Below, in pieces: positions 23,432 through 23,825 of a DNA stretch of 23,825 bases. The notes beneath the pieces were generated by a model. The model had not been told where the DNA came from, searched no databases, and saw only the letters and a list, made by a program, of their open reading frames with translations. A program made the position numbers and the translations under genes. This DNA is from Spirochaetales bacterium (GTDB lineage: Bacteria; Spirochaetota; Spirochaetia; SPDA01): positions 1-23,825 of the forward strand of contig SPDA01000001.1 of assembly GCA_004525155.1 (NCBI GenBank), read 5' to 3'. Numbering within the stretch: the stretch's first letter is position 1; each line of letters begins with the position of its first letter.

Positions 23432-23825
23432 TTAACGAATCCTTTCAGTGGATTCGCGTTCCACAAGCCAGGGCTTGAGCATGATGTTCCTGTCATCACC
23501 ATGCTCAAATGCCTTTTTTTCAATAATATTTATCAATATTTTCACTCCCAGCTCAATCATTTTGTCCACGGGCTGATGCACGGTTGTAAGGGCAGGGTGT
23601 ACCAGGGAAGCGGTGTCAATATCGTCATAGCCCACCAGGGAAACCTCGTCCGGTATGAGAACACCCGCCTGCTTCAAGATCCGCAGGACACGCAGGGCTT
23701 TGTAATCGTTGGACGCGAAGAGCGCGGTAGGCCGATCCCTGCCCTGCATCAGTTTCAGCAGCTTGCTGCAGGTTCCCTGGTGCCACAGTTCTTCGGACTG
23801 CCGGACAATGCAGTTTTCATCGACC
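23432..23825 (-). CDS. LacI-family transcriptional regulator, N-terminus beyond the right edge
   Basis: The window holds 131 codon positions at most, the C-terminal ligand-binding half; the DNA-binding domain lies outside to the right. The frame is open from base 23825, including the residues before the internal methionine at 23749. Family motifs are PTALFASNDYKALRVLRILKQAG and PDEVSLVGYDDIDTASLVHPALTTVHQP, the final core of LacI/PurR-type sensors that bind sugars or other small ligands. It lies upstream of the epimerase operon on the same strand and likely controls it, with the operon's own start about 340 bases downstream. The ligand is unknown. Confidence 0.93.
   Translation of the reverse strand, partial: VDENCIVRQSEELWHQGTCSKLLKLMQGRDRPTALFASNDYKALRVLRILKQAGVLIPDEVSLVGYDDIDTASLVHPALTTVHQPVDKMIELGVKILINIIEKKAFEHGDDRNIMLKPWLVERESTERIR

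Noticed and set aside
23128..23523. 131-codon minus-strand frame overlapping the LacI gene
   Set aside because: It shares DNA with a well-supported LacI C-terminus in another frame; no start site or family features.

Overview
The window is gene-dense, moderately GC-rich bacterial chromosome with no rRNA, tRNA, CRISPR array, insertion sequence or prophage that I can see. Several features together suggest a spirochaete of the Treponema/Spirochaeta type. EF-G is of the mitochondrial/spirochaete kind (spdEFG1/mtEFG1-like). IspD and IspF are fused, a CarD-family regulator precedes them, and a lipoprotein carries a relaxed lipobox. This assignment is inference from protein families, not from a marker gene.

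Layout, left to right. 1-2492 (minus): a Gfo/Idh/MocA oxidoreductase followed at once by a large STAND-type P-loop NTPase that runs off the left edge. 2493-3435: a regulatory stretch around a small RsbW-like ATP-binding protein (minus), with a clear terminator, a triplicated 14-bp T-rich repeat and tandem palindromes. 3436-4827 (minus): a sigma-54 activator of the NtrC response-regulator type with its own sigma-70-like promoter. 4890-6881 (plus): a complete biotin ECF transporter, bioY-bioM-bioN. 7035-9856 (plus): EF-G followed by an uncharacterised RecA/KaiC-like P-loop protein. 9906-12223 (minus): a carD-ispDF-nth operon transcribed from a near-consensus promoter that would give a leaderless carD mRNA. 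12290-12994 (plus): a TVP38/TMEM64 membrane protein. 12991-14559 (minus): a peptide-type solute-binding protein. 14732-17093 (plus): a lipoprotein coupled to a B12-type radical SAM enzyme.

17401-23825 (minus) is an accessory carbohydrate locus. It holds the C-terminal part of a LacI-family regulator, then an apparent operon of a tagatose/psicose-3-epimerase-like TIM-barrel protein, a phosphomannose-isomerase-like cupin, a zinc medium-chain dehydrogenase, a Gfo/Idh/MocA protein lacking the usual EKP motif, a 45-codon ORF with a strong ribosome site, and an MFS transporter. The parts suggest uptake followed by isomerisation and oxidation of an uncommon sugar or polyol. The substrate cannot be read from the sequence.

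The least explained items are the truncated STAND NTPase, the sugar operon with its short ORF, the lipoprotein/radical SAM pair, the P-loop protein behind EF-G, and the repeats between 2493 and 3435.
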